From: Devosia sp.
GTDB lineage: Bacteria; Pseudomonadota; Alphaproteobacteria; Rhizobiales; Devosiaceae
Length of the DNA: 35,810 bases
NCBI GenBank assembly: GCA_015657675.1
Contig: JACDQI010000059.1
Location: 1-35,810 of the forward strand
Direction of reading: 5' to 3'
Position numbers and translations under genes: made by a program. The notes beneath the pieces are model-generated. The model did no database searches and was not told the origin of the DNA. It saw nothing but the letters and a program-made list of their open reading frames with translations. This document shows positions 27,303 to 35,094 of the stretch, piece by piece; within the stretch, counting starts at the first letter, position 1, and every line of letters starts with the position of its first letter.

Positions 27303-28688
27303 ATGGCTGAGCGCAAGTCGGGACCCGTGAAGCCACCGGTCATCGATCTGAAGGCCAACGACCCCTCGCCGGCCCCAGCCCCGCAGCCTGACCCGGCAGT
27401 TGCCAAGCCGTCGGCCGCCGACGCTGCACCTGCTGCTGCCACGCGTCCGGCCGAGGCCCCGCGCGCCCAGCCGCGTCCGCCCAGGACGGAAACCAAGCCC
27501 AGGCCTGCGCCCGAACCGCCTCCGGCCGCGCCGCAGCCGACCCCGCCGCTGCGACAGGCGCGTCTCGCCATGCCGTGGAGCGCCATTTCGATTGCTGCCA
27601 TTGGCGGCGCCGTGCTCGGCACGGCGCTGACCTATGCACTGGTCAATCTCCTGCCCATGCCGTCGAGCCCGCTGCCCTTCGCCGACCCGACGGCAAGCCT
27701 TGAAAGCCTCGAGAGCCGGATGGCGACGCTGGATGCCACCCTGCCCGAACTGCAGGATACCGGCCTCAAGACCCAGCTCAGCCTCGACGCCACCATAACT
27801 CAGCTCGACACCGGCCTGACCGACGCCCGCACCGGACTTGAAGCGCTGACCGCGCGCGTCGCCGCCGCCGAAGCCGCCATCCCCAAGGCCGTCACAGTCG
27901 ACCTCGCGCCGCTCACCGCCCAGCTCGAAAGCCTCGAAGGCCGGGTCACCGCCATCGCCGCGCGCTCGTCGCCGCATGCGGCGGCGCTGGCCGACAGCCT
28001 CACCAGCATCCAGGCGAGCCTTGCCGATCTCACCACCCGCCTGGGCGCTGCCGAAGCCACCCTGGGTAGTCTCGACGGCATCCGCAGCGACCTCGCTGCC
28101 GCCAAGGCCGCCATCGCGGCGCAGACCCAGACGCTGGGCGGCGCCAATATCGGCCCCGCCGTCCGCCTGCCGCTGGTCGTCTCCGGCCTCGAAACCGCCT
28201 TTGCCGGCGGCCGTCCGTTTGCCGCGGAACTGGCGAGCCTCAAGACCCTGCTACCTGACCTCGCGGTACCTGAACCGCTGACGGCCCTCGCTGAAACCGG
28301 CCTCGCTCGGCCCGACGCGCTGCGCGCTGATTTCCGCACCGTGGTGCCCGCTATCCTCGCCGGCCGCACTGCCGAAAGCACTGGCGACTGGGGCAAGGAC
28401 GCCATCGAATGGGCCAAGGGCCTGCTCGCCTTGCGCCCGACTGGCGAGATCGAGGGCAACACGCCCGAAGCCATCGTCTCCCGTCTCGAAGCCGCCATGG
28501 AACGGCAGGACTTTGTCGCCGCCACCGATCTGCTCGACCGCCTGCCCGAGGCCATGCAGTCAGCTGCCGGCGATGTCGGCAGCCAGATCCGCGCCCATGC
28601 CGAAGCCGACGGCTTCATCGCCGCGCTGCGCGTGCAGGCGCTGACGCCCACCGTCACCGAACCCGCCGCCGCGGAGGCCACCCCGTGA
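27303..28688 (+). CDS. Mitofilin/Mic60-family inner-membrane protein (COG4223)
   Basis: This 461-residue protein has a proline/alanine-rich N-terminus (to about residue 88), one membrane helix at about 92-117 (WSAISIAAIGGAVLGTALTYALVNLL), a long coiled coil (about 128-285) and a helical C-terminal mitofilin-like domain (about 300-450). That is the domain plan of alphaproteobacterial Mic60, which shapes inner membranes. Its place between hemD and hemY is the well-known arrangement for this group, which makes the assignment firm although the coiled coil itself carries little sequence signal. The stop overlaps the hemY GTG (GTGA), so the two are coupled. Confidence 0.88.
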   Translation: MAERKSGPVKPPVIDLKANDPSPAPAPQPDPAVAKPSAADAAPAAATRPAEAPRAQPRPPRTETKPRPAPEPPPAAPQPTPPLRQARLAMPWSAISIAAIGGAVLGTALTYALVNLLPMPSSPLPFADPTASLESLESRMATLDATLPELQDTGLKTQLSLDATITQLDTGLTDARTGLEALTARVAAAEAAIPKAVTVDLAPLTAQLESLEGRVTAIAARSSPHAAALADSLTSIQASLADLTTRLGAAEATLGSLDGIRSDLAAAKAAIAAQTQTLGGANIGPAVRLPLVVSGLETAFAGGRPFAAELASLKTLLPDLAVPEPLTALAETGLARPDALRADFRTVVPAILAGRTAESTGDWGKDAIEWAKGLLALRPTGEIEGNTPEAIVSRLEAAMERQDFVAATDLLDRLPEAMQSAAGDVGSQIRAHAEADGFIAALRVQALTPTVTEPAAAEATP

Positions 28689-30052
28689 TCCGGCTCTCCT
28701 ACTGGATCATCCTCAGCCTGCTGGTCACCGCCGGCGTCGCCTGGCTGATCAGCCTCCCCGGCACGCTGACGCTCGAGCTGCTCGGCCTGCGCATGCAGCC
28801 GCGGCTGGGCGTCGCGGTGTTCTTCGTGGTCGCCGCCATTGCGCTGATCGTCTTCGTCTGGGGCCTGCTCCGCCGCGTGCTTGGTGCGCCCTACTACCTC
28901 GCCCGCCGCTCGCGCGAACGCCGCAAGGACCTCGCTTTCGCTGCACTATCGGACGGTTTCATTGCGCTCCAGGCCGGCGACGCCGCCAAAGCCCGGCTGC
29001 TCGCCCGCGAGGCCCGCGCCAACCTGCCCCAGAACGCCGCCGCGCAGCTGCTCGAAGCGCGCGCCGATCTCGCTCTGGGCGACATGCATTCGGCCCGCGA
29101 GCATTATCGGTCACTGATCACCAACAAGAAGACGGCGCTAGCCGCCCTCTCCGGCCTTTACGACCAGGCCCGCGCCCAGGGCCGCGGCGACGCCGCGCTG
29201 ACCTTCGCCCAGAAGGCCACCGAGATTTCGCCCTACACCTCCTGGGCCAATGCCGCCGTCTTCGACGATCTCACCCGCCGCGGCCTGTGGGACCAGGCCG
29301 AGGCCATGGTCGCCGCCGAGCCCGCCGTCAGCCGCGACGACCGGATGCGCAAGCGCCGCCGCCAGGCCGTCGTCGCCACCGCCCGCGCCCAGCTCGCCGA
29401 AACCACCGACGCGCTGGCCGCCCTCGACCATGCGCTCGGCGCCCTCAAGCTGGTGCCCGATTTCGTTCCCGCCGCTTTGATCGCGGCGCGCATCTACATC
29501 AACCGCGGCGACAGCCGGAAGGCCATGAGCCTCCTCCGCCGCGTCTGGCGCGCCACCTCGCACCCCGACATCGCCACGCTCTTTGCCAATGCGGTGCCCG
29601 GCACTTCGGCCGTCGAGCGCTTGAAGCGCGTGCGTGAACTGGTTGACACCCCGCCGCAGAACAAGCCCGCCGCCATGGTGCTCGCCCGCGCCTGCATCGA
29701 CACCTATGACTGGGCCGGCGCCCGCGATGCGCTCGCCAACTATGCCGTCGCCAACCCCAGCCAGTCGGTCTGCCTGATGATGGCCGAAATCGAGGAAGGC
29801 CAGTCCGGCGACCAGGGCAAGGCCCGCGAATGGGTCAACCGCGCCGTCCGTGCCCCGCGCGATCCGGTCTGGACCGCCGATGGCATCACCGCCGAGGATT
29901 GGGAGCCCGTCTCCCCCGTCACCGGCAAGCTCGACGCCTTCGAGTGGCGCGTCCCCACCAGCGCCGTCGCCACCCGCCTGTCCGATACGCCGACCCCCGC
30001 CGCGCCTGCCAAACCAGCCCCGGCAAATCCACTGGCGCTTCCCGACAGCTGA
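28685..30052 (+). CDS. hemY: HemY N-terminal domain / TPR inner-membrane protein
   Basis: This 455-residue protein has two membrane helices (about residues 5-24 and 41-62) followed by FAALSDGFIALQAGDAAKARLLAREA, the typical HemY motif, and then TPR-like helices. It ends in a proline/alanine-rich tail. HemY of proteobacteria is linked to heme synthesis and may act as a scaffold; it is unrelated to protoporphyrinogen oxidase of the same name. The GTG at 28685 overlaps the Mic60 stop. An extended frame from 28409 is only the shadow of the Mic60 gene. It is the last gene of the operon. Confidence 0.92.
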   Translation: MIRLSYWIILSLLVTAGVAWLISLPGTLTLELLGLRMQPRLGVAVFFVVAAIALIVFVWGLLRRVLGAPYYLARRSRERRKDLAFAALSDGFIALQAGDAAKARLLAREARANLPQNAAAQLLEARADLALGDMHSAREHYRSLITNKKTALAALSGLYDQARAQGRGDAALTFAQKATEISPYTSWANAAVFDDLTRRGLWDQAEAMVAAEPAVSRDDRMRKRRRQAVVATARAQLAETTDALAALDHALGALKLVPDFVPAALIAARIYINRGDSRKAMSLLRRVWRATSHPDIATLFANAVPGTSAVERLKRVRELVDTPPQNKPAAMVLARACIDTYDWAGARDALANYAVANPSQSVCLMMAEIEEGQSGDQGKAREWVNRAVRAPRDPVWTADGITAEDWEPVSPVTGKLDAFEWRVPTSAVATRLSDTPTPAAPAKPAPANPLALPDS

Positions 30053-30056
30053 CCCC

Positions 30057-30085
30057 TTGCACCGGCGCCCGCGCGCCAGTAAAAG
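30057..30085 (+). promoter_or_regulatory. Candidate sigma-70 promoter for tRNA-Thr
   Basis: TTGCAC at 30057-30062 and TAAAAG at 30080-30085 are separated by 17 bases and lie 36 bases before the tRNA. Spacing and likeness to the housekeeping consensus are good, but the -35 box begins only five bases after the hemY stop codon. Confidence 0.45.
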
Positions 30086-30120
30086 ACCCGCGTCGCGCGT
30101 CCCCACGGGCCGCCCGCAGT

Positions 30121-30196
30121 GCCGCTTTAGCTCAGTTGGTAGAGCACATCATTCGTAATGATGGGGTCAGGTGTTCGAGTCACCTAAGCGGCACCA
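30121..30196 (+). tRNA. tRNA-Thr (anticodon CGT)
   Basis: A complete cloverleaf can be folded. The acceptor stem pairs GCCGCTT (30121-30127) with AAGCGGC (30186-30192), the discriminator is A30193 and CCA is encoded. The anticodon stem CATCA/TGATG carries the loop TTCGTAA, so the anticodon is CGT, which reads ACG (threonine). The T arm AGGTG-TTCGAGT-CACCT is regular. A T6 run follows at once and may serve as terminator. The gene follows hemY, and a lower-GC stretch begins on its 3' side. Confidence 0.97.
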
Positions 30197-30499
30197 TTTT
30201 TTCCAAGACAACCAGATTAGTTCCCGTCTACGGGCGCCTGCCACGGTGAGGCAGAATGTGTAAGGTCTTCACGTGGGCGGATTAGTCCACCGACCATTTT
30301 GCCATTCGCCCATCCGAGATCGTCGTGTCGTATCGTTCGACGAACTTCAACATCTTCTCGACGCGATGAAAAGGACTGTGCGGCAGCTTAATCGGCAACG
30401 GGCCGGACTGGAGTTCGAGCGCGCTCAAAAGCGACTGCATTCTCTGGCGAGCTAGTGGCTGCTATCTGCCCTACGCTGCCAGTAGAGCTGCTCTGGGGC
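30197..30499. other. Gap of about 300 bases with no convincing gene
   Basis: The stretch between tRNA-Thr and the RTX-like gene begins with a T6 run and then has visibly lower GC than the operon before it. Short open frames exist on the plus strand (for example 30273-30455), but none looks like a known protein. I found no integrase remnant and no copy of the tRNA 3' end that would mark an attachment site. Confidence 0.6.
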
Positions 30500-31414
30500 C
30501 TAGCCTACTCGATATTCAGGCACAGTGGCCCTCAATTCGAGGCCGTCTTCACTATCAAGGGCAAAAACATAAGAATCGTTGAAGTCGCTAGCGGCCGCCT
30601 GCCCAACGAATGGAGACAAATGTGCGCCGCCGTTTCCGATAATTGAGCCCATACTGTAAATCTTATCGATTTCGCCATCATTACTTTGTACTTTTTCTAG
30701 TGTCGGTGGGAGCCCAAAGTGCAACTCATCCTTTCCAGCCCCACCGTTTAGTAGATCTGCCGCGCCGTATCCGTAGATCAGGTCGCTCTTTGCAGAGCCG
30801 ATAAGGAAATTGGACTGATCGTTGCCATGAATTTCAAGGCCGTTTGAGCCTTGAAGGTCCTCTGCCGAACCGTCGTAGCTGTCTGAGTTCACAAGCTTGG
30901 TGTATGCGCCCGTGTAGGGACTGTTCTGCAGCACGATCACCAATCGACCGTTGTTCATGAACACGACTGGCTTTGGAGCAGGAGCAGGTACAGCAGCAGC
31001 GCCAGCAACTGTGGTGCTCAGCGTTGAACCACCAGCACCGGCAGCGTTTCCTCCACCTGACCCGGCCTGAATCAAGCCAGCAGGCGTGGAGCAAAGCACG
31101 CTGCCATTGGCGTCCTTGAACACAACGGCCCAACCAAGATCGCCAGTCATCTTGACCTTGACCGTGTCGCTGAAGCGACCATCGAGCGGAACTACAACTT
31201 CACTGCCATCAAGCGATGCCAGGCGAAGCTCACGCGTCGCTGTGCCAATTGGCTCTCCTGACCAGGAGAAGTGTATCGGTCGAGTATCGATGAAGTGCTG
31301 TCCGTTCGCGGGTGAGAGCAACTCGATGCTGGAACAGACCCGACCACTAGCTGCCAAGGAGACAGACGGCACGAGAACCGCAGCAAAAGCTGCAGCCAGA
31401 AGACCAATACGCAT
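30500..31414 (-). CDS. Secreted RTX-like protein with calcium-binding repeats
   Basis: This 304-residue protein has a signal peptide (MRIGLLAAAFAAVLVPSVSLAA). A beta-rich N-terminal domain (about 25-112) follows, with LLSPANGQHF and two cysteines (Cys27, Cys108) that could form a disulfide. A glycine/alanine/proline linker (about 115-150) is next. Residues about 195-235 hold RTX-type nonapeptide repeats, such as GNDQSNFLIGSAKSDLIYGYGAADLLNGGAGKDEL, which bind calcium in exported proteins. Function is unknown; no enzyme motif is seen. Two start points are possible (the ATG at 31414 or a GTG 14 codons upstream); the ATG gives the cleaner signal peptide. GC is visibly lower than in its neighbours, which suggests later arrival. 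No type I secretion genes are nearby. Confidence 0.7.
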   Translation of the reverse strand: MRIGLLAAAFAAVLVPSVSLAASGRVCSSIELLSPANGQHFIDTRPIHFSWSGEPIGTATRELRLASLDGSEVVVPLDGRFSDTVKVKMTGDLGWAVVFKDANGSVLCSTPAGLIQAGSGGGNAAGAGGSTLSTTVAGAAAVPAPAPKPVVFMNNGRLVIVLQNSPYTGAYTKLVNSDSYDGSAEDLQGSNGLEIHGNDQSNFLIGSAKSDLIYGYGAADLLNGGAGKDELHFGLPPTLEKVQSNDGEIDKIYSMGSIIGNGGAHLSPFVGQAAASDFNDSYVFALDSEDGLELRATVPEYRVG

Positions 31415-31928
31415 CACATCAACCCGCAAAAGAACGCCGCAACCTGACAAAAGCACGGGGTTAACAAACGGTAAATTCGGACCAAGGTCTGAGCTGCCGA
31501 CGTGGTTAGGTTAGGTGGCCTTAAGCGCGTGCCTGCTCTCGTTGGCGTCATTTCGGTAGGAATATCAAATAGATGACTGCATGCTCGTTTCATCAAATAC
31601 GGTGACGGAGAGCATGAATCGGACCGGGGCCATGCAACGCCCGGCAGCGTCTGTAACACTCGGCACTCAGGCTCGAGATGGTCACGCCACACCACTGGCG
31701 ATTGCCCGGTTTTGCTTCGGACACGATCACCCAAGCGCGAGACCATCGCTTTGTCGGTCGGTCTATATCGCAGAGCAGTTCATTGCGGGCGCGGATGGCC
31801 GGTGTTAGCCACTTGCGGCGGTCCTCGGAAGTGAGCTTGTGAAGATCAACGGCGGGAAAGGGGCAACCAGCAGCGGTGATGCGATCAACCCGACCGGCCC
31901 TTGTACCGAGTGTAAACCTCCCGGATGC
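31415..31928. other. Gap of about 500 bases, possible gene remnant
   Basis: No intact gene is seen. On the minus strand a frame is open from 31928 to a TGA at 31593-31595 (about 111 codons) and reads ...LTSEDRRKWLTPAIRARNELLCDIDRP..., but it has no ATG, GTG or TTG. It directly follows the methyltransferase stop in the same frame. It could be the decayed rest of a gene or chance. The promoter of the RTX-like gene probably also lies here, but no clear boxes stand out. Confidence 0.45.
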
Positions 31929-32612
31929 CTACCCCGCGTTCGCCACCCAGCCGCGAAACGACATGGCGGCGTAGAACAACGCGACATCCCGAAAGCCAGC
32001 CTCGCGCAAAAGCTCCTGCTCGGCGGTGGGCGACAGCAGGGTCAGGTGTTCGCTCATCCGCTGTCCCGAAAGCCTGGCCTTGGCCCAGTCGGGGCCGCTC
32101 CTGTCGCCGAAGGCGACTGAACGGGTCATCCAGAGCGCCACATCAGCATCGGGCGCACAATGCTCGACCATCAGCAGACGCGCTCCGGGCTTGAGCCGCC
32201 GGCGCGTTTCGCGGAGCAGATGCAGACGCTCCGCCGTGCCCAGATGGTGCAGGGTCAGGAGGCAGGTCGCGCCATCAAAAGGTCCGTCCGGCACCATATC
32301 GATGGTGCCCTCGATCAGTTCGGCGCGCGGCGCGTGCGCCCCGAGCGTCTGTCGCGCCAGGTCGAGCATCGCCGCCGAGGGGTCGACGCCGGTGAAGCGC
32401 CAACCCGGCTGCGCGTCGGCCATGGCCCGGGTTTCCATGCCGCCGCCCGCGCCGACGACCAGAATGTGAGCCGCGTCGTCCACCGTCTCGGCGAGCAGCA
32501 GCATCACCATCCGGTGCAGGTCGTCGAGCCCCGGCACCTTGTTCCGGGCGTTTTCGACATAGGTCGCGACGGCGGCCGGATGAGAAAAGTGACTGTGGTG
32601 GTGCCGCGCCAT
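31929..32612 (-). CDS. Class I SAM-dependent methyltransferase
   Basis: This 227-residue protein has the glycine-rich cofactor motif ILVVGAGGGMETRAMA (about 50-65), the acidic second-strand motif FTGVDPSAAMLDLARQ, then FDGATCLLTLHHL and RRRLKPGARLLMVEH. These are the class I Rossmann methyltransferase motifs in order. The acceptor is unknown. The N-terminus is histidine-rich (MARHHHSHFSH). The ATG at 32610-32612 has GGAG upstream. It is divergent from an Rrf2 regulator with a palindrome between, so it is probably controlled by that protein. Confidence 0.88.
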   Translation of the reverse strand: MARHHHSHFSHPAAVATYVENARNKVPGLDDLHRMVMLLLAETVDDAAHILVVGAGGGMETRAMADAQPGWRFTGVDPSAAMLDLARQTLGAHAPRAELIEGTIDMVPDGPFDGATCLLTLHHLGTAERLHLLRETRRRLKPGARLLMVEHCAPDADVALWMTRSVAFGDRSGPDWAKARLSGQRMSEHLTLLSPTAEQELLREAGFRDVALFYAAMSFRGWVANAG

Positions 32613-32697
32613 CAGAGGGCTCCAGATGCTGGGGAACGGTGGATCCACGCGCCCGCCAGACGCCATTCGACAGGCGGAAAGGCTTTGTCTCACTTCA

Positions 32698-32716
32698 CGT
32701 ATCTATTGATGATACG
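32698..32716. promoter_or_regulatory. Candidate Rrf2 operator (CGTATC-N7-GATACG)
   Basis: Arms CGTATC (32698-32703) and GATACG (32711-32716) surround TATTGAT in the 160-base gap between the divergent methyltransferase and Rrf2 genes. The place suits repression of both by the Rrf2 protein. Evidence is symmetry and position. Confidence 0.5.
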
Positions 32717-32772
32717 AGAAGCCGCATGCTACGTCAATCAACCAAGTAGATCACGCCTGACCGGAGTTTGCC

Positions 32773-33237
32773 GTGAACAAGGACACGCGCCTGTCGGGCG
32801 TTCTGCATGTGCTGCTGCATCTCGGGCAGGTCATTGGCCCGCAGACGTCCGAAGTGCTGGCGCATGCGATGGGCACCAACGCACCGGTGTTCCGTCGCAC
32901 CATGGCGGGCCTGCGCAAGGCCGGCTACGTCAGGTCCGAAAAGGGACACGGCGGCGGCTGGCGCCTGGCCAAACCCCTCACCGAAATCACCCTGCTGGAC
33001 GTCTATGTCGCCCTGGGACGCCCCGGCCTCTTCGCCATCGCCAGCCGCAATGACGCGACCCGGTGCAAGGTGGAGCAAGCGGTAAACGGGGCACTGGCGG
33101 GTACTCTGGCCCGGGCCGAGGCGCTGATCGTCGATCAACTGGCGAGCACTACGCTGGCAAGCCTTGTCCCAACCAAAGCCTCAGACATCACGCTGCACAG
33201 CCACGAGCCTGCGCCACCGCCCGAAAAGGTCAGATGA
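32773..33237 (+). CDS. Rrf2-family transcriptional regulator
   Basis: This 154-residue protein has the Rrf2 winged helix: LSGVLHVLLHLG, TSEVLAHAMGTNAPVFRRTMAGLRKAGYVRSEKGHGGGWRLAKPLTEITLLDVYVALG. The GHGGGW(R)LAKP turn is characteristic. It has only one cysteine (in RCKVEQ), so unlike IscR or NsrR it cannot hold a three-cysteine Fe-S cluster; the signal is unknown. The start is the GTG at 32773. It is divergent from the methyltransferase gene, its likely target, and converges on the dioxygenase operon. Confidence 0.9.
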   Translation: MNKDTRLSGVLHVLLHLGQVIGPQTSEVLAHAMGTNAPVFRRTMAGLRKAGYVRSEKGHGGGWRLAKPLTEITLLDVYVALGRPGLFAIASRNDATRCKVEQAVNGALAGTLARAEALIVDQLASTTLASLVPTKASDITLHSHEPAPPPEKVR

Positions 33238-33272
33238 CCTTTCCCAAGGTGATCGAGAACCAGCGCGCCTGG

Positions 33273-34220
33273 CTAGGCCCGACGCACCTGCACCAGATTG
33301 CCCCAGGGATCAGAGACTGTGATCATCTCCCCATCCCGCCGGCCGCCCTTGGCGAGGAGGTGGTTGGCCATGGCATCGAACGCCACCTGATCGGCCGCAA
33401 TCAGCTCGAACGATGCCAGCCCGGTGATGGTGCCCGACCGTTTCGGCGCGCCAGCGCTCTGCCAGGTGTTGGTGGCGATGTGGTGGTGATAGCGGCCGGT
33501 CGAATAGAACGTGGCGTCGGGAATGCGCGCGGTGACGTCGAAGTTGAGAATACCGTTGTAGAACGCCTCTGCTTCCGGAATGCCGCCCACCCGCAGGTGG
33601 ATATGGCCCACCGTCATGCCGTCGGGCACGCGCGACGTGTCGCTCGGCCGGGCGCCGCCTGACAGGATGATGCCCTCGATATCCGGCGCCAGGCTTGCCA
33701 TCTCCACCACCTCGCCCTTCCAGCGCCACTCCGCGCGCGGGCGATCGGCATAGACTTCGATGCCATTGCCCTCGGGGTCCTGCAGATAGAAGGCTTCGCT
33801 GACCAGATGATCGGCCGCGCCGACGAACTCTCGCCGGTCCTCTATGGCGCGCATCAGCCAGCGCCCCAGCGACGGACGATCGGGCATCAGGAAGGCGGTA
33901 TGGAACAGTCCCGCCGAGCCGAGCGGTTCAAGATCGATATTCGGCCGCCGCCGCAGCACCAGCAAAGGACGCTCGCCGGCGCCCAGATAGGCCTCGTCCT
34001 TGTCCTGATGCAGGAGATGGAGGCCGATGACCTCCTGATAGTAGCGGGCCACCGTCTCGAGATCGCGGACCAGCAGCAGCGGCGCACCCGGTCGCAAAGG
34101 CGCATCAGCCGTGTCGGCAAGAGCGGGGGTTGCCGATAGCCCGACCAGGGCTGTGGTGGCGGCAAAGGCGCTGGCCGAACCGGCCAATGCAAGCAGTTCA
34201 CGTCGCGTCACGTCATTCAT
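33273..34220 (-). CDS. CatE-like VOC-fold (extradiol) dioxygenase with twin-arginine signal
   Basis: This 315-residue protein has two VOC modules closely following Bacillus CatE (catechol 2,3-dioxygenase). Motifs in order are LLLVRDLETVARYYQEVIGL, FHTAFLMPDRPSLGRWL, DHLVSEAFYLQDPEGNGIEVYADRP, GHIHLRVGGIPEAEAFYNGIL and YHHHIATNTW. His and Glu residues for the iron site are retained. Unlike cytoplasmic CatE, it begins MNDVTRRELLALAGSASAFAATTALVGLSATPALA, with a Tat-type RR pair (Arg6-Arg7), a hydrophobic stretch and an ALA cleavage site. It would thus be exported folded. It lies 33 bases downstream of the intradiol enzyme gene on the same strand, so the two form an operon. The aromatic substrate is not known. 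Confidence 0.85.
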   Translation of the reverse strand: MNDVTRRELLALAGSASAFAATTALVGLSATPALADTADAPLRPGAPLLLVRDLETVARYYQEVIGLHLLHQDKDEAYLGAGERPLLVLRRRPNIDLEPLGSAGLFHTAFLMPDRPSLGRWLMRAIEDRREFVGAADHLVSEAFYLQDPEGNGIEVYADRPRAEWRWKGEVVEMASLAPDIEGIILSGGARPSDTSRVPDGMTVGHIHLRVGGIPEAEAFYNGILNFDVTARIPDATFYSTGRYHHHIATNTWQSAGAPKRSGTITGLASFELIAADQVAFDAMANHLLAKGGRRDGEMITVSDPWGNLVQVRRA

Positions 34221-34253
34221 CGGGCGTCGCCTGGCTGGTCCAGCTTGGGGGAT

Positions 34254-34853
34254 CTAGAGTGGTTCGATGTAAAAGGTCGGGGCGTTGAACAGCACCGGGC
34301 TCTGGCTGCGGTCGATCTGCGCCGTCCGGTGTGGCCGATTGCCCGGGTCTGTATCCAGGTAGTGCTGCGTGACGAGCGGCCGAAAACCCTCGGCACGGAC
34401 CCAGTAGTGGATATGCGGCGGTCGGGGCTCATATTCCTTCGGCACCACCGAGAGCACCTCAAATCGCCCCGAGGCGTCCGCAAGCACCGTGCCGCGCAGG
34501 TCGATCTGGTCGTCGGCAAAGTCGCCATAGTCGCCCCGCGCTTCGGGGTGGTAAACGCCGGTGCCGTCGGTCTGCCAGATCTCTAGCCTGGCATTGGCCA
34601 CTGGCGTGTCTGGAGCCGCCGCGCTCATCACCTGCCCGACAATGCGCATGGTCTCGCCGGGTTTGCCGAACCGGTTGAGATTGGTCACCACCGGCGTATT
34701 GGCAATGAAGAACGGTCCTTCCATATCGCTCGCCGTCGGCACCATGGCCTGCTGCGCCTGCGCCCGACTGACGAACAGCCCGATGCCGGCCGGGACCAGG
34801 ACCGCCAGCTGCAGGAAGCGGCGGCGGCTGGGATGTCTGCTTGCCTCGATCAC
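34254..34853 (-). CDS. Intradiol ring-cleavage dioxygenase with twin-arginine signal
   Basis: This 199-residue protein has the four non-heme iron ligands of intradiol dioxygenases: Tyr101 in DGTGVYHPEARGDYGDF, Tyr141 in PKEYEPRPPHIHYWV, and His147 and His149 in the same motif. TQHYLDTDP follows, as usual. The N-terminus is a Tat signal, SRRRFLQLAVLVPAGIGLFVSRAQA, with SRRxFL (Arg10-Arg11) and an AQA cleavage site. The GTG at 34851-34853 is chosen because AGGAGGG lies five bases upstream; the longer open frame upstream is not family-like. It heads the operon with the CatE-like gene. The substrate is unknown; exported relatives of this enzyme are annotated in many bacteria. Confidence 0.87.
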   Translation of the reverse strand: MIEASRHPSRRRFLQLAVLVPAGIGLFVSRAQAQQAMVPTASDMEGPFFIANTPVVTNLNRFGKPGETMRIVGQVMSAAAPDTPVANARLEIWQTDGTGVYHPEARGDYGDFADDQIDLRGTVLADASGRFEVLSVVPKEYEPRPPHIHYWVRAEGFRPLVTQHYLDTDPGNRPHRTAQIDRSQSPVLFNAPTFYIEPL

Positions 34854-35094
34854 GAAAACCCTCCTGTCGATTGCCCGGCAGGCTAGGGTGTCACGGGCGG
34901 CAGTGAAAGCAGGCACGCTTTGGTAACCAACGGCTTGGTCGATCAAATCCAGGCGATGCCGCCGTGAACCCCGGGGGGGCGAAAAAGCCACCAGATCAAC
35001 CCCCTCACACCTCCGCGATATCCCCACCCAAGCCGCGCGCATTGACTCTCTGTTAAGCCTCCCGGGCTAGTCCGATGGGGTCGGGAGTTTTGTA

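Noticed and set aside
30580-30600. Adjacent NheI and NotI recognition sequences, suggesting vector sequence
   Set aside because: They lie within the open RTX-like coding frame and are not flanked by any recognisable vector sequence.
30121-31928. Phage-type attachment site at tRNA-Thr
   Set aside because: No direct repeat of the tRNA 3' end and no integrase frame were found downstream.
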